Below are positions 1 through 9,280 of a stretch of 64,000 nucleotides of DNA, one piece after another; the first letter of the stretch is position 1; every line of letters starts with the position of its first letter. Source of the DNA: Chitinophaga vietnamensis (GTDB lineage Bacteria > Bacteroidota > Bacteroidia > Chitinophagales > Chitinophagaceae). Both the position numbers and the translations under genes were made by a program. Below the pieces are notes generated by a model. That model had not been told where the DNA came from. It was given only the letters and a program-made list of their open reading frames with translations, and searched no databases. The stretch is from NCBI RefSeq assembly GCF_902167635.1, contig NZ_CABHMS010000009.1:1-64000 (forward strand), given 5' to 3'.

Positions 1-72
1 TTATTAATCCTTATAAAAAAATCCTGGTAATCCTTTCAATCAGTATAATCCTGAGCAAAGACAACCTTCGCG
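1..72. repeat. AT-rich intergenic edge with repeated taatcc units
   Basis: The first 72 bases lie downstream of the minus-strand peptidase gene. They contain short reiterations of aatcct/taatcc and end in gagcaaagacaacc. This resembles one arm of the dispersed intergenic repeats common in Chitinophaga-like genomes, but the other arm would lie outside the window, so the assignment is tentative. Confidence 0.3.
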
Positions 73-2598
73 TTACTGCCCCACGAGGAACACTGCATTA
101 CTAAACATCAGTTTGCCGTTTTCCCAGAAGCTCCTGAATAGCGGGTTATCTGCGAGGATCACGATGGAGCCGCTGCCTATTTCCCTGACGCCGAAAAGGA
201 GGCCATCTTTGAGTAGGCGGCGGGTTTCAGTGCCTACAAAACCACTGAGGTAGTTATCTTTTTTCAGTATGCCCACGTTCCAGCCGCCGTTATCGAAAAA
301 TTCGTATAGGCGTGCATCCTGTTTGAGGGTATAATAGTGTGAAGGGTAACCAAAAGCCAAAGGATGGGTGGTATCCATTTCTACTTTGAAAATAGCGCCG
401 GGGATGAATTGTTTAACGCTCTCCCTTTCACGGTTGGCGTAAGGTTTCAGCACATCGTAGGGACGGGCTTTTTCAGCGCGCTCCTTGGCTTCTTTCTCAT
501 CTTCTTTCTTCAGGCGTATGCCCCATTCGCCGGTGGCGAGTTGCGCGGCAGCGCCTTCCAGCGCAATAAGACGGCCACCATTGCCCACCCAATCTTTCAG
601 GCGCTCGGTAAACAACTTATCACCCAAGAAACGGTATTCGCCATTGGCAAGGATCAATACATCCACATCTTGCAGGGTTACTTCGCCTATATTTCGTTCA
701 TTCACCACCGTTATAGGGTAGTTGATCTGCTGCTCGAAGAAATGCCATATCTCTCCCATGCCGAGCGAAGATACCTCGTCGCCCGCCACCAGTAATACTT
801 TCGGAGGTTTGATGAAACGGATCTTGTCGGAGCCGAAGTCGGTGCCTTTCTCCACGAAGCCGGTGCTGACAGCATCCAGCGATATCCTGAAGCGATTGGC
901 CTGTGTGGTAACGAAGTTATCGAAATCGAAGCTGGAATGGTTATTACCATTGCGCGCGATGATGAGCGTGCCTGCCGGAAACTCTTTACCAGCGGCGGTA
1001 AACGCCGTTTCAGAGAAACGGACTTTCACGCCATTCTTCAGTAAGGCGGAAAGGAACTTCACATCACGTACGCTGTTCCACCGCGAAAGGTAGGCATAAG
1101 GCTGTTGTGCAATCAATGCCTTGTTGTTGCGCACCGCAGGTGAATCGTTGGCCGGTGTGAGCGGCTGCTTCAGACCGTAGGTGGTAAGTCCGTATGCATA
1201 AGGCAATGCCCATGCAGTGATATCGTAAGTAACAGAATCCGTGAGGCGCGATACCGGTTCAAACAATACCCGCAGCATATTGGAATGCGGCTGGTAGGCA
1301 TTGATGACAATATCTTCCTTGTTGATGCTGAAGTTCTCCGTTTTGCCGCTGAAGTAGTTGAAACCATTGGCATTGCCAGTGTTGGCGCCATAGCCGAAGG
1401 CGATATCATTCTTCCTGAGCAGATCGGCCAGGGTATTGAGTTTTTCCGTGTTGCCGCCCGCCTTTACCACATAGGATTTGAAGCCGCCTTGCGGATCGCG
1501 CCTGGCGTTCTGGAAATACTGTGCATACTCTTGTAATATCTTGCCGGCATGTTGCGAGGCTATTTCGATGGTAGACATGCCCGTGGTAAAGTGATGTGCG
1601 ATGCGGTCAGAGAGGGTGAGGGTATCGCCATCATTTTTGAGCACGGCAACGCCGGCGCGGCCACTGCCGCCTTGTTCGTAGGTCATGCCCAGGGCGCCAT
1701 TGTACATGGGATAGGTATCGCCGTAGCTGGGGTAGAACAGATCAAAGCGTTCTTTGGTAAAGTACAGCCATCCCTGTTGGTCAAAATATTTTGCGTTATT
1801 CTTGCCGATCATCACCTGTAACTGGCGCTGCCAGGGCGTTATCACGTCATGGAAGGGTTCTGCTGCCGGCGCAAAATAATAGGGGTTGTCGATCTCCTGT
1901 TCGTGGAAATCAACATGCAGCTGTGGCATCCACTGGCGGTATTTTGCAACGCGTTGCTGGGATTCCTGCTGCGTTTGCCAGGCCCAGTCGCGGTTAAGAT
2001 CGAAGTAGTAGTGATTGGGCCTTCCGCCGGGCCAGGGTTCATTGTGTTCGCGTGCGTAGCGGTCTACGCTGGGTACGCGGGTGCGGGTCATGTTGTAGTA
2101 GTTCACATATCTTTCGTGGCCGTCGGGGTTGAGGCAGGGGTCAATGATCACGACTGTATTTTGCAGCCACTGCTGCGTTTGTGCGTTACCGTTATTCACC
2201 AGTTCATAAAGCGTGGCCATGGCCGCTTCGGTAGATACGGCCTCGTTGCCATGCACATTATAACTGAGCCATACGATCACGGGCTGGCTCGTACCTTTGA
2301 CGCCGTTGGCATTGGCCATTTCCACGCTGTTCTGCCGGATCTGATCGAGGCGGGCGAAATTGTCGGGAGAGGCCACCACAGCGGTGATGAGCGGACGGCC
2401 TTCATAGGTGGAACCATATTGTTCTACCTTTACATTTTTGACGGTGGCGGCTACCAGTTTGAAATAATCCACCACCCGGTAATGTGGGGTGAACTGTGTC
2501 CCCAGGGGATAACCAAGGAACTGTTCGGGCGTAGGCACCTGCGCATAGGCCATGGAAAAGCCCAGGAGCATCAGTGACAGCAGCAAATATCGGCGCAT
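73..2598 (-). CDS. Secreted M14 family zinc carboxypeptidase
   Basis: An 841-residue exported metallopeptidase. The first 20 residues form a signal peptide (basic MRR, hydrophobic core, AYAQ cleavage site). The M14 zinc motif HxxE is visible as VHGNEA (H116, E119), followed by NPDGHERY, the substrate-binding LNRDW segment and a later zinc histidine in VDFHEQE. TYEQGG near residue 306 carries the expected catalytic Glu. The C-terminal third (from about residue 600, KVLLVAGDE) looks like a class I glutaminase-type Rossmann domain with no catalytic role apparent, an architecture seen in large Bacteroidota M14 proteins. Likely acts in the periplasm or outside the cell on peptides. It stands alone, divergent from the gamma-glutamyltransferase gene. 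Confidence 0.9.
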   Translation of the reverse strand: MRRYLLLSLMLLGFSMAYAQVPTPEQFLGYPLGTQFTPHYRVVDYFKLVAATVKNVKVEQYGSTYEGRPLITAVVASPDNFARLDQIRQNSVEMANANGVKGTSQPVIVWLSYNVHGNEAVSTEAAMATLYELVNNGNAQTQQWLQNTVVIIDPCLNPDGHERYVNYYNMTRTRVPSVDRYAREHNEPWPGGRPNHYYFDLNRDWAWQTQQESQQRVAKYRQWMPQLHVDFHEQEIDNPYYFAPAAEPFHDVITPWQRQLQVMIGKNNAKYFDQQGWLYFTKERFDLFYPSYGDTYPMYNGALGMTYEQGGSGRAGVAVLKNDGDTLTLSDRIAHHFTTGMSTIEIASQHAGKILQEYAQYFQNARRDPQGGFKSYVVKAGGNTEKLNTLADLLRKNDIAFGYGANTGNANGFNYFSGKTENFSINKEDIVINAYQPHSNMLRVLFEPVSRLTDSVTYDITAWALPYAYGLTTYGLKQPLTPANDSPAVRNNKALIAQQPYAYLSRWNSVRDVKFLSALLKNGVKVRFSETAFTAAGKEFPAGTLIIARNGNNHSSFDFDNFVTTQANRFRISLDAVSTGFVEKGTDFGSDKIRFIKPPKVLLVAGDEVSSLGMGEIWHFFEQQINYPITVVNERNIGEVTLQDVDVLILANGEYRFLGDKLFTERLKDWVGNGGRLIALEGAAAQLATGEWGIRLKKEDEKEAKERAEKARPYDVLKPYANRERESVKQFIPGAIFKVEMDTTHPLAFGYPSHYYTLKQDARLYEFFDNGGWNVGILKKDNYLSGFVGTETRRLLKDGLLFGVREIGSGSIVILADNPLFRSFWENGKLMFSNAVFLVGQ

Positions 2599-2753
2599 AG
2601 GAGCGATTGATTTTAGGGTCGAATATAGGCATTGTTTTACAAAGCCGGTATAACGTTGATCATTATACGAAGATGATTGTATAGAGATAATTTGAGATAG
2701 ATTTAAATTTCTGGAAATTCGCTGCTTGTCTTAATTTAGTTAAAATCCTTTTC

Positions 2754-4460
2754 ATGCGATCTCTGATATTGACAGGAGTAGCCATTTGCAATGTGCTGGT
2801 GGCCTGTGCGCAGCAATCTACGGACCCGCTGCATCCGTTCGACTATACTATTGAGAAAGATATTACCGTGCAACACGGCGCTGTGGTGTCGGCCCATCCG
2901 CTGGCCAGCCGTGCAGGTGCGCTGATATTGCAGCAGGGCGGCAATGCGGTGGATGCCGCCATCGCTACACAGCTGGCACTGGCCGTAGTATATCCCGGCG
3001 CCGGCAACATCGGCGGCGGAGGCTTTCTGGTAGCCCATCTTAAAAATGGCCGCAACATTGCCATCGACTACCGCGAATCCGCTCCTGCCAAGGCTTCCAG
3101 GGATATGTACCTCGATAGCGCCGGCAACGCTATCACCCGCCTCAGCCTCGACGGCCACCTCGCCGCCGGCATCCCCGGCACCGTAGCAGGCCTCTTCGCC
3201 TCTATGAAGTACGCCAGGCTGCCCTTCTCCAAACTGATAGATCCCGCCATACGCCTTGCAGAGAAAGGCTTCGTGATCACAGAACAGGAAGCCAAAGGCC
3301 TCAATGCCAGCCGCGAAGACTTCCTCCGTCTCAACACTGTAAAAACAGCTTTCGTCAAAGAACAACCCTGGAAAGCCGGCGACACCCTTATACAACCACA
3401 ACTGGCCAAAACGCTGAAACTCATCCGCAGCAAGGGCGCCGCCGGTTTCTATGAAGGCGAAACCGCCCGCAGCATCGTTGCCGAAATGCAACGCGGCAAA
3501 GGCATCATCACCCTCGCCGACTTGAAAAATTATAAAGCCAAAGAAAGACAAGCGCTCACCTTTCCCTATAAAGGCTATACCATACTCACCATGCCCCTGC
3601 CCTCCAGCGGCGGCATCTGCCTGCAACAGATGATGGGCATGATCGCCAAATACCCGATTGCACAATGGGGCTTTCAATCGCCGCAAGCCATGCAGCTCAT
3701 GATAGAAGTGGAACGCCGCGCCTATGCCGACCGCGCACAGTACCTCGGCGATCCCGACTTCGTAAAAGTGCCGGCCGCACAACTCACCAACCCGAAATAC
3801 CTCGCCAGCCGCATGCAGCAATATGTGCCGATGAAAGCCGGCAACAGCGACAGCACCCGCGCCGGCGCCATCAAAGAAAGTGAAGAAACCACCCACCTCA
3901 GCGTGATCGACGCTGAGGGCAACGCAGTAGCCGTTACCACCACCCTCAATGGCCACTTCGGCAGCAGAACAGTAGCCGGCGAGGCAGGCTTCCTGCTCAA
4001 CAACGAAATGGACGACTTCAGCGTGAAACCCGGCGTACCCAACATGTACGGCCTCGTGGGCACAGAAGCCAATGCCATCGCGCCAGGTAAACGCATGCTC
4101 AGCTCCATGACGCCCACCATCGTGCTGCAACAACAACAGCCACTGTTTTCGCTGGGCACGCCCGGCGGCTCCACCATCATCACCTCCGTTTTCCAGACGC
4201 TGATGAACGTACTCGAATTTGGCCTCTCTCCCGCTGAAGCTGTGAACAGGCCCAAGTTCCACCACCAGTGGCTGCCCGACGTGGTATACGTGGAACCCGG
4301 ATTTCCGGAAAGTAATATCACCGAACTGGAAAAAATGGGCTACAAGATCGTGAAACGAGGCCCCATCGGCAGAACAGAACTGATCAAAAGAACACCCGCC
4401 ACACGCGTGCTGGAGGCGGCAGGAGATACGCGCGGCGATGATAGCGCCGCGGGATATTGA
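2754..4460 (+). CDS. ggt: Gamma-glutamyltransferase, lipoprotein
   Basis: A 568-residue Ntn hydrolase that transfers or hydrolyses gamma-glutamyl groups of glutathione-like peptides. The N-terminus has a lipobox (LVAC, Cys18), so the protein is probably membrane-anchored and exported. GGNAVDAAIA near residue 60 and GAGNIGGGGF are family signatures. The autoprocessing site is the EE|TTHLSV stretch, with Thr379 as the predicted new N-terminus and nucleophile, followed by AVAVTTTLN. MLSSMTPTIVL and the C-terminal RGDDSAAGY also fit. The length is normal for the family. No close operon partner; a perfect palindrome lies 41 bases after the stop. Gamma-glutamyl chemistry may link it to the GCS2 ligase at 30.9 kb, but that is speculation. 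Confidence 0.95.
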   Translation: MRSLILTGVAICNVLVACAQQSTDPLHPFDYTIEKDITVQHGAVVSAHPLASRAGALILQQGGNAVDAAIATQLALAVVYPGAGNIGGGGFLVAHLKNGRNIAIDYRESAPAKASRDMYLDSAGNAITRLSLDGHLAAGIPGTVAGLFASMKYARLPFSKLIDPAIRLAEKGFVITEQEAKGLNASREDFLRLNTVKTAFVKEQPWKAGDTLIQPQLAKTLKLIRSKGAAGFYEGETARSIVAEMQRGKGIITLADLKNYKAKERQALTFPYKGYTILTMPLPSSGGICLQQMMGMIAKYPIAQWGFQSPQAMQLMIEVERRAYADRAQYLGDPDFVKVPAAQLTNPKYLASRMQQYVPMKAGNSDSTRAGAIKESEETTHLSVIDAEGNAVAVTTTLNGHFGSRTVAGEAGFLLNNEMDDFSVKPGVPNMYGLVGTEANAIAPGKRMLSSMTPTIVLQQQQPLFSLGTPGGSTIITSVFQTLMNVLEFGLSPAEAVNRPKFHHQWLPDVVYVEPGFPESNITELEKMGYKIVKRGPIGRTELIKRTPATRVLEAAGDTRGDDSAAGY

Positions 4461-4501
4461 CGATTTGAGAATTTACGAATTTGAGGATTTACGAATTTGA
4501 G

Positions 4502-4547
4502 GATTTGAGGATTGCTTGATTTGATCAAATCAAGCAATCCTCAAATC
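4502..4547. repeat. 46-bp perfect palindrome with no loop
   Basis: Arms of 23 bases, from gatttgagga to its exact complement, meet with no spacer. It is flanked on the left by reiterated gaggatttacgaattt units and on the right by aaatcaaaaaatcaaaaaat. It separates ggt from the next plus-strand gene. It could terminate ggt transcription, since an A/T-rich tail follows, and it belongs to the window's family of long intergenic hairpins. Confidence 0.85.
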
Positions 4548-4569
4548 AAAAAATCAAAAAATTTTTACA

Positions 4570-5091
4570 ATGTCTATTTACTTAAACAGTGTGGAACAAC
4601 GTTTCCTCACTTACAAACAACTCGGTGGCAAAACGCTGGAAAGGCTCAGCACCGAACAGCTGCACTGGGAGCCGGAAGGCGAGCCCAATAGCATTGCGCT
4701 CATCGTGAAACACCTGCATGGCAACATGCTCTCCCGATGGACCGACTTCCTCACCTCAGATGGCGAGAAACCCGATCGCCACCGCGATCGTGAATTTGAG
4801 GAAGACAATGCTGCTAAAGAAGAGATCATCCGCCGATGGGAAGAAGGCTGGAAATGCATGCTGGATGCCATTCACAGCCTGCAGGAAGCAGACCTCGAAA
4901 AGACGGTGCTCATCCGCAATGAGCCACATATCGTGATAGATGCGATCAACCGGCAGCTGGCGCATATTCCCTATCACGTAGGACAGATCGTATACATCGG
5001 CAAGCTGCTGCTGAAAGACCAGTGGCAAAGCCTCTCCATCCCGAAAGGACAATCGGAGGCGTTCAACAAAATGAAATTTGGTAATAAATAG
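4570..5091 (+). CDS. DUF1572 (DinB-like) family protein
   Basis: A 173-residue cytosolic helical protein resembling DUF1572, a branch of the DinB/YfiT four-helix fold that often binds a metal through histidines. Candidate ligands are in KHLHGNM (about 48-50) and the later AHIPYHVGQ (about 139-144), a typical DinB spacing. No enzymatic activity can be assigned; some relatives act as thiol-dependent transferases. The ATG lies just after the hairpin tail. The following lipoprotein gene starts four bases after the stop, so the two are probably co-transcribed. Confidence 0.8.
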   Translation: MSIYLNSVEQRFLTYKQLGGKTLERLSTEQLHWEPEGEPNSIALIVKHLHGNMLSRWTDFLTSDGEKPDRHRDREFEEDNAAKEEIIRRWEEGWKCMLDAIHSLQEADLEKTVLIRNEPHIVIDAINRQLAHIPYHVGQIVYIGKLLLKDQWQSLSIPKGQSEAFNKMKFGNK

Positions 5092-5095
5092 ATTT

Positions 5096-5524
5096 ATGTC
5101 AATCAGAAAAATACGTATATCCGTTCCCGTTATTACCGCTTTCCTGCTCGCCGCCTGCAATACGGGCCATACCAATGATTTGCTGGTACACAAGAAATGG
5201 AAGGTGTATGACGTACAGGTGCCGGCCGGCGATCCTTATAACATCACGCAGATCACGCAGGCCAAAGACCTGAAGAATGGCTACTACAGCGATGTATATT
5301 ACCAGTTCCTGGATAACAACGTATTTGTAGCCACCATTTCCGGCAAGCCTGATTCCGGCAAATACCAGTTGCTGAGCAATGGCAAGATGATTTCTGTAAC
5401 AGCGTCCAATGGCTCACGCAGCGCGGAGAACCTCGTTACGGTAGAACGCCTGGATGAGGATCATTTTGACATGAAGGTGTTGTCGGGAGATTTTCACTTT
5501 ATCTTGTGTACAAAGAAAGAATAA
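5096..5524 (+). CDS. Small lipoprotein of unknown function
   Basis: A 142-residue protein beginning MSIRKIR, with a lipobox LAAC (Cys21). An in-frame ATG lies upstream at 5078, but it overlaps the previous gene and would put six residues before the signal peptide, so 5096 is the better start. The mature part is short, polar and beta-rich (DVYYQFLDN, ATISGKPDSGKYQLL), like a small lipocalin-type or META-like domain, but I do not recognise a family. It is placed between the DUF1572 gene and the PLP enzyme gene in a tight run. Confidence 0.75.
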   Translation: MSIRKIRISVPVITAFLLAACNTGHTNDLLVHKKWKVYDVQVPAGDPYNITQITQAKDLKNGYYSDVYYQFLDNNVFVATISGKPDSGKYQLLSNGKMISVTASNGSRSAENLVTVERLDEDHFDMKVLSGDFHFILCTKKE

Positions 5525-5544
5525 AATTAAACAATTCCACGCCT

Positions 5545-6606
5545 ATGCTCCAAACCGCCGTAACACCGGGCAGAACGGTGATGATAGATGACAGGAGCTG
5601 CCTCTTTTTTTCGGGCTTCTCCTATCTCGGGCTACATCAGCACGCAACATTCAAAGCCTTGCTGGCAGAAGGTATCGGCCACTATGGCGCCTTGTTCCCT
5701 TCTTCACGGGCAGGCAACCTACGGTTAAGCCTGTACGAAGAAATAGAACATGCCCTCGCCTCGCTCCTGGTGCAGCAGTCGGCCGTCGTATTTTCTTCCG
5801 GCTATCTCTCCGGACAAGCAGCTGCGCATTACGCTACCACCTGCGGCGAGATATTATATGCGCCCGGCGCACATCCTGCCATATGGCACCACCTGCCTGC
5901 ATTGCCCGCCGGCTCCCGCGAGGCATGGATACAAGCCACCATTGAAAAAGTGAACAGCCAGCCCGATCACACCTACGTGATCGCCTCGGATACCGTAAGC
6001 CCGCTCAGCGGCATCATCTATTCTTTCGACTGGCTACAGCAGCTGCAACGCAAAGTGTTGGTAGTACTGGATGATTCGCATGGCATCGGCATCACCGGCC
6101 CCGGCGGCAAAGGCAGCATACATGCCCTTCCCGGCGCCAGCCAGGTACGTTACCTCATCACCGCCTCGCTGGCCAAAGCCTATAGCGTGGAAGGCGGCGT
6201 AGTGGCCGGCCATGCCGCCGATATCGCAGCGCTCAAGAAAACGCCCTTCTTTACCGGCAGCACACCCATGATGCCCGCCAATGCTTATGCATGGCTGCAT
6301 GCAACAGAACTGATCAAAAAGCAAAGGCAGCAACTCAAACAAAATGTGGAACACCTGGAGCAATTGTTTTCGGACATACCCGCACAACACAGCCCCGGAT
6401 TGCCCATGTTCATCCTGCCGCAACACGACGGAGCGCCGCCACTGGCGGATTATCTGGCCGACAGAGACGTGGTCATCTCCAGTTTCTCCTATCCGAAACC
6501 CACCGATCCGCCTATCCAACGTGCGGTAGTATCTGCCCTGCATCTGCATAAAGATCTCGCTACCTTACATCATTTTCTCCGGGAATATTATCTATCTGTA
6601 AAATAA
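5545..6606 (+). CDS. PLP-dependent alpha-oxoamine synthase-like enzyme
   Basis: A fold-type I PLP enzyme of the group containing 8-amino-7-oxononanoate synthase (BioF), glycine C-acetyltransferase and serine palmitoyltransferase, which condense an amino acid with an acyl-CoA. The signatures are SGYLSGQAA, the PLP-anchoring DDSHGIGITGPGGKG and the Schiff-base lysine in SLAKAYSVEGG (Lys211). At 353 residues it is a little shorter than typical BioF. An upstream GTG at 5506 overlaps the lipoprotein gene; the ATG at 5545 is preferred. No bio genes are nearby, so a biotin role is not supported. The true acyl and amino acid substrates are unknown. The GumN-like gene follows after 7 bases. Confidence 0.8.
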   Translation: MLQTAVTPGRTVMIDDRSCLFFSGFSYLGLHQHATFKALLAEGIGHYGALFPSSRAGNLRLSLYEEIEHALASLLVQQSAVVFSSGYLSGQAAAHYATTCGEILYAPGAHPAIWHHLPALPAGSREAWIQATIEKVNSQPDHTYVIASDTVSPLSGIIYSFDWLQQLQRKVLVVLDDSHGIGITGPGGKGSIHALPGASQVRYLITASLAKAYSVEGGVVAGHAADIAALKKTPFFTGSTPMMPANAYAWLHATELIKKQRQQLKQNVEHLEQLFSDIPAQHSPGLPMFILPQHDGAPPLADYLADRDVVISSFSYPKPTDPPIQRAVVSALHLHKDLATLHHFLREYYLSVK

Positions 6607-6613
6607 ACACGCC

Positions 6614-7465
6614 ATGAAAAAAACAACCCTGTTATGCTTAGCCTGTGCGATCAGCATATCCTTGTTCGCGCAGCAGTCGTCATTACTCTGGAAAATATCG
6701 GGCAAAGGCCTGCAGCAGCCATCATGGCTCTATGGCACCATGCACCTGCTATGCAAAGGAGAGATGATCTTCCCTCCTGCTGCGGCCACCGCCTTCAACA
6801 ATGCCAAAACCTTGTACATGGAAGTAGACCTTTCCGATCCTCAAACCACAGCTAAAATGCAGGCCCTCATGATGATGCCCGATCCCTATTCCTTTCGGCA
6901 ACTTTTTGATACTGCCAGCTACAACGAATTGCATCAATACCTGCTCGACAGCCTCCATATGGAATCCGCGGCACTCGATCATGCCAAGCCATTCCTGTTC
7001 ACCACGCTGCTCACTATGAAGCTGGGCGGCTGCGACGAGATTGAAAGCCCCGAACGCATACTGATGGCCAAAGCCAGCGCCATGCACAAACCAATGGCCG
7101 GCCTCGAAACCCTCGAAGCGCAAATGAAAATATTCGACGATATCCCCGATACCGCCGAAGTTCGTATGCTCATGAACGTTATACACGGCCAACAAAAAAG
7201 CAAACAACAGTTTGCCATCATGAAGCAAGCCTACCTGAAACAAGATATTAGTGAACTAACCAGGCTCATTGCCGACGAGCCGGAAATGGCTCCCTACCGG
7301 AACATCATGATCGATGACCGCAACCGTAACTGGATCCCCATCATAGAAAAACAAATACAAAGCGAGTCTACCTTCATCGCCTGTGGGGCAGGGCATCTTG
7401 GCGGAACCAATGGAGTGATAGAACTATTGAGAAAGAAAGGATATAAAGTAGAACCCGTAAAATAA
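6614..7465 (+). CDS. TraB/GumN family protein, exported
   Basis: A 283-residue protein with a signal peptide (MKKTTLLCLACAISISLFAQ). It shows both hallmark motifs of the TraB/GumN (ChaN/Tiki-like) fold: YGTMHLL near residue 40 and CGAGHLGG near residue 257, which supply the histidine/glutamate metal site of putative metallo-hydrolases. In this family some members are peptidases; the substrate here is unknown. It is the last gene of a four-gene plus-strand run and is followed by a long imperfect hairpin before the convergent SusC/D operon. Confidence 0.85.
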   Translation: MKKTTLLCLACAISISLFAQQSSLLWKISGKGLQQPSWLYGTMHLLCKGEMIFPPAAATAFNNAKTLYMEVDLSDPQTTAKMQALMMMPDPYSFRQLFDTASYNELHQYLLDSLHMESAALDHAKPFLFTTLLTMKLGGCDEIESPERILMAKASAMHKPMAGLETLEAQMKIFDDIPDTAEVRMLMNVIHGQQKSKQQFAIMKQAYLKQDISELTRLIADEPEMAPYRNIMIDDRNRNWIPIIEKQIQSESTFIACGAGHLGGTNGVIELLRKKGYKVEPVK

Positions 7466-7466
7466 T

Positions 7467-7560
7467 TTACGGATTTTTTGATTTACGGATTTGTGAATTT
7501 GTGGTAGCCTTCAGGCTCGCTACAAATTCATAAATCCATAAATCAAGAAATCCGTAAATC
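7467..7560. repeat. Long imperfect intergenic hairpin
   Basis: Arms of about 23 bases (gatttacggatttgtgaa at 7480-7502 and its near complement at 7522-7544, two mismatches) enclose a smaller gtagc/gctac stem. Further outer pairing uses the same atttacgg unit. It lies between convergent genes, so it may act as a two-way terminator. The atttacgg wording matches other hairpins in the window. Confidence 0.75.
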
Positions 7561-7574
7561 AAAAAATTCTCACA

Positions 7575-8561
7575 TCAACCAACTTTCCTCGTAACCTTCG
7601 GAACTTTGATCGTTACTTCGTAAGTGCCTGGTACCAGCAGCCGGAAGGCAAACCGGGGGTTTACGCTGTAGATGCGGTCTGGCGTAGGTGTTACGCCCGG
7701 GTCGATCTGTACAACGCTGCTGGGAATCCTGTAGTACATCAGATAGCCATAGCCGGGTACTTCCTTCAGCGGGAACGGCGTTACCTCAAAATCACAGATC
7801 ATCGTGGTATCGGTATATTGTACCGGATGAAAACGGGAATAGCTTTCAAACAGCGGCCTGTCGCCACGTTTCATCAACTCCCCTGCATTGGGATTGAACG
7901 GCGTACCGTTCTTGTCCGTTACCTTCAGCACTACCCGGTAGCCATCGTTAGACAGTTTTTTGTAAGTCATGGTAGGCGCGCCGATATCGCCGCTGGTGGT
8001 GGTATTGTTCTTGAACCATGCGCAGCCCTTACCATTGTCCTGGAATTCCAGCAGGTACAGCTGCAGCACGGAAATGTTCTTGAATATCTTCGTACCTCTT
8101 TCATTCGATACGCTGATATCAAACGTATAATTACCATCGGGAATGTTGATTGATCCGTTGTTGACGATCAGCTGTCCTGATTTTTCCACGATCTGCAAAG
8201 GTGGTACGCGTTGTTTGGTACGGATAGCGTTCAATTGCGCTACGGTGGTATCAGTATCAGGATTGAAGAGTCTGGTGAACACCAGAATCTCTTGCGAATC
8301 AGTAAAAGCCTTCACCGATTTACCGGTGGCGAGGTCGCGGATATCCACCAGTTTCACGCTGAGCGGGTAGCTGGTGCCATCGCCCTGGAAGGAGCGGGAA
8401 TCCGCCGTAAAATAAGTGCCTTTAGGCACCCGGAAGGTATCATCTACATACCTGATCTGGTCGCTGATATAACCTGGGATAACCTTCTTACAGGAGAGGA
8501 ACGCCATGATGACCAACAGCGCCAGCAGTCCTTTTTCGTATATGCGTTGGAGTAGTTTCAT
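7575..8561 (-). CDS. Lipoprotein of a SusC/D-fasciclin operon
   Basis: A 328-residue lipoprotein (lipobox FLSC, Cys24), last gene of the minus-strand SusC-SusD-fasciclin operon, nine bases after the fasciclin gene. After the signal the chain is beta-rich, with DGNYTFDISVSNERGT and a C-terminal GTYEVTIKVPKVTRK strand typical of an Ig-like or jelly-roll surface protein. It resembles the DUF5007/DUF1735-type lipoproteins found beside SusD genes, but I cannot fix the family. It probably sits on the outer membrane and helps capture the ligand imported by the SusC partner. Confidence 0.7.
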   Translation of the reverse strand: MKLLQRIYEKGLLALLVIMAFLSCKKVIPGYISDQIRYVDDTFRVPKGTYFTADSRSFQGDGTSYPLSVKLVDIRDLATGKSVKAFTDSQEILVFTRLFNPDTDTTVAQLNAIRTKQRVPPLQIVEKSGQLIVNNGSINIPDGNYTFDISVSNERGTKIFKNISVLQLYLLEFQDNGKGCAWFKNNTTTSGDIGAPTMTYKKLSNDGYRVVLKVTDKNGTPFNPNAGELMKRGDRPLFESYSRFHPVQYTDTTMICDFEVTPFPLKEVPGYGYLMYYRIPSSVVQIDPGVTPTPDRIYSVNPRFAFRLLVPGTYEVTIKVPKVTRKVG

Positions 8562-8569
8562 AGCCTGAC

Positions 8570-9262
8570 TTATTTAGGTTGCTTGGCAAAAGTGAAAGTG
8601 TGGGAGTTGCTCATCACATGCACCACACCATTGTTTGTGATAATTCCGGACGATTGGATGATATCTTTCACATCCCGCTGCGATTCCGGCAAAGCAGCCA
8701 GGGAATCGGGATCTACCGGGTCGCGGGCGCCGAATATCTTCGTTATGTATATGTATTTGGGACGGTCGGTAAAACCGGCATTTACATAGGTATTGCTCTG
8801 ATCTTCTTCCAGCGAGATCAAACGTTGTTCGCCATCTTTCGCGGTATACATCGCACCATCTTTATTGAGCGAATCGCGGATGATATGACCGGGGAAGATG
8901 TAGGCCCGCAGCGAATCTTTCAGGCTCGGAAAATCCAGCTGGTCGAAGTTGAACACCAGGTTTTCGTCGCCTGTCTGCAATTGCAGCCTTGCTTGCACTA
9001 CCTTCTTCACATAGTTGAAGATGCAATAATTAGTAGGTGCAAAAAAAGTGGTGTTATTGGCGTTCACTTCGTCCTTCAATCCAGTTTTATCGATCAGCAG
9101 GATGAGCGTATCGAAGAGCGGGTTGGTATGCAGGTATTCGTAAGTGGTACCGTTGAACTTGGCGGTGTGCAGGCTGCCGCCGATGATGTAGTCCTTCTTG
9201 CATGCCTGGAATGCCACCAGTGCCATGCAACAGAAAAGGATATAACTACTGATCTTTTTCAT
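8570..9262 (-). CDS. Fasciclin-domain lipoprotein
   Basis: A 230-residue lipoprotein (FQAC, Cys21) with one fasciclin (FAS1) domain. The FAS1 H1 box appears as NNTTFFAPTNYCI near residue 68, and the H2-like segment as TNNGVVHVMSNS near residue 210. FAS1 domains mediate adhesion to proteins or glycans. Here it is the third gene of a SusC/SusD operon, so it most likely forms part of the surface binding complex of the importer. Spacing is 18 bases after susD and 8 bases before the last gene. Confidence 0.88.
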   Translation of the reverse strand: MKKISSYILFCCMALVAFQACKKDYIIGGSLHTAKFNGTTYEYLHTNPLFDTLILLIDKTGLKDEVNANNTTFFAPTNYCIFNYVKKVVQARLQLQTGDENLVFNFDQLDFPSLKDSLRAYIFPGHIIRDSLNKDGAMYTAKDGEQRLISLEEDQSNTYVNAGFTDRPKYIYITKIFGARDPVDPDSLAALPESQRDVKDIIQSSGIITNNGVVHVMSNSHTFTFAKQPK

Positions 9263-9280
9263 GATCTTCTTTTTAGATGG

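Noticed and set aside
2736-4265. A 509-codon open frame antisense to ggt
   Set aside because: Its translation is rich in Ala, Gly, His and Phe with no domain pattern. It mirrors the third-position bias of ggt, which has a complete set of family motifs.
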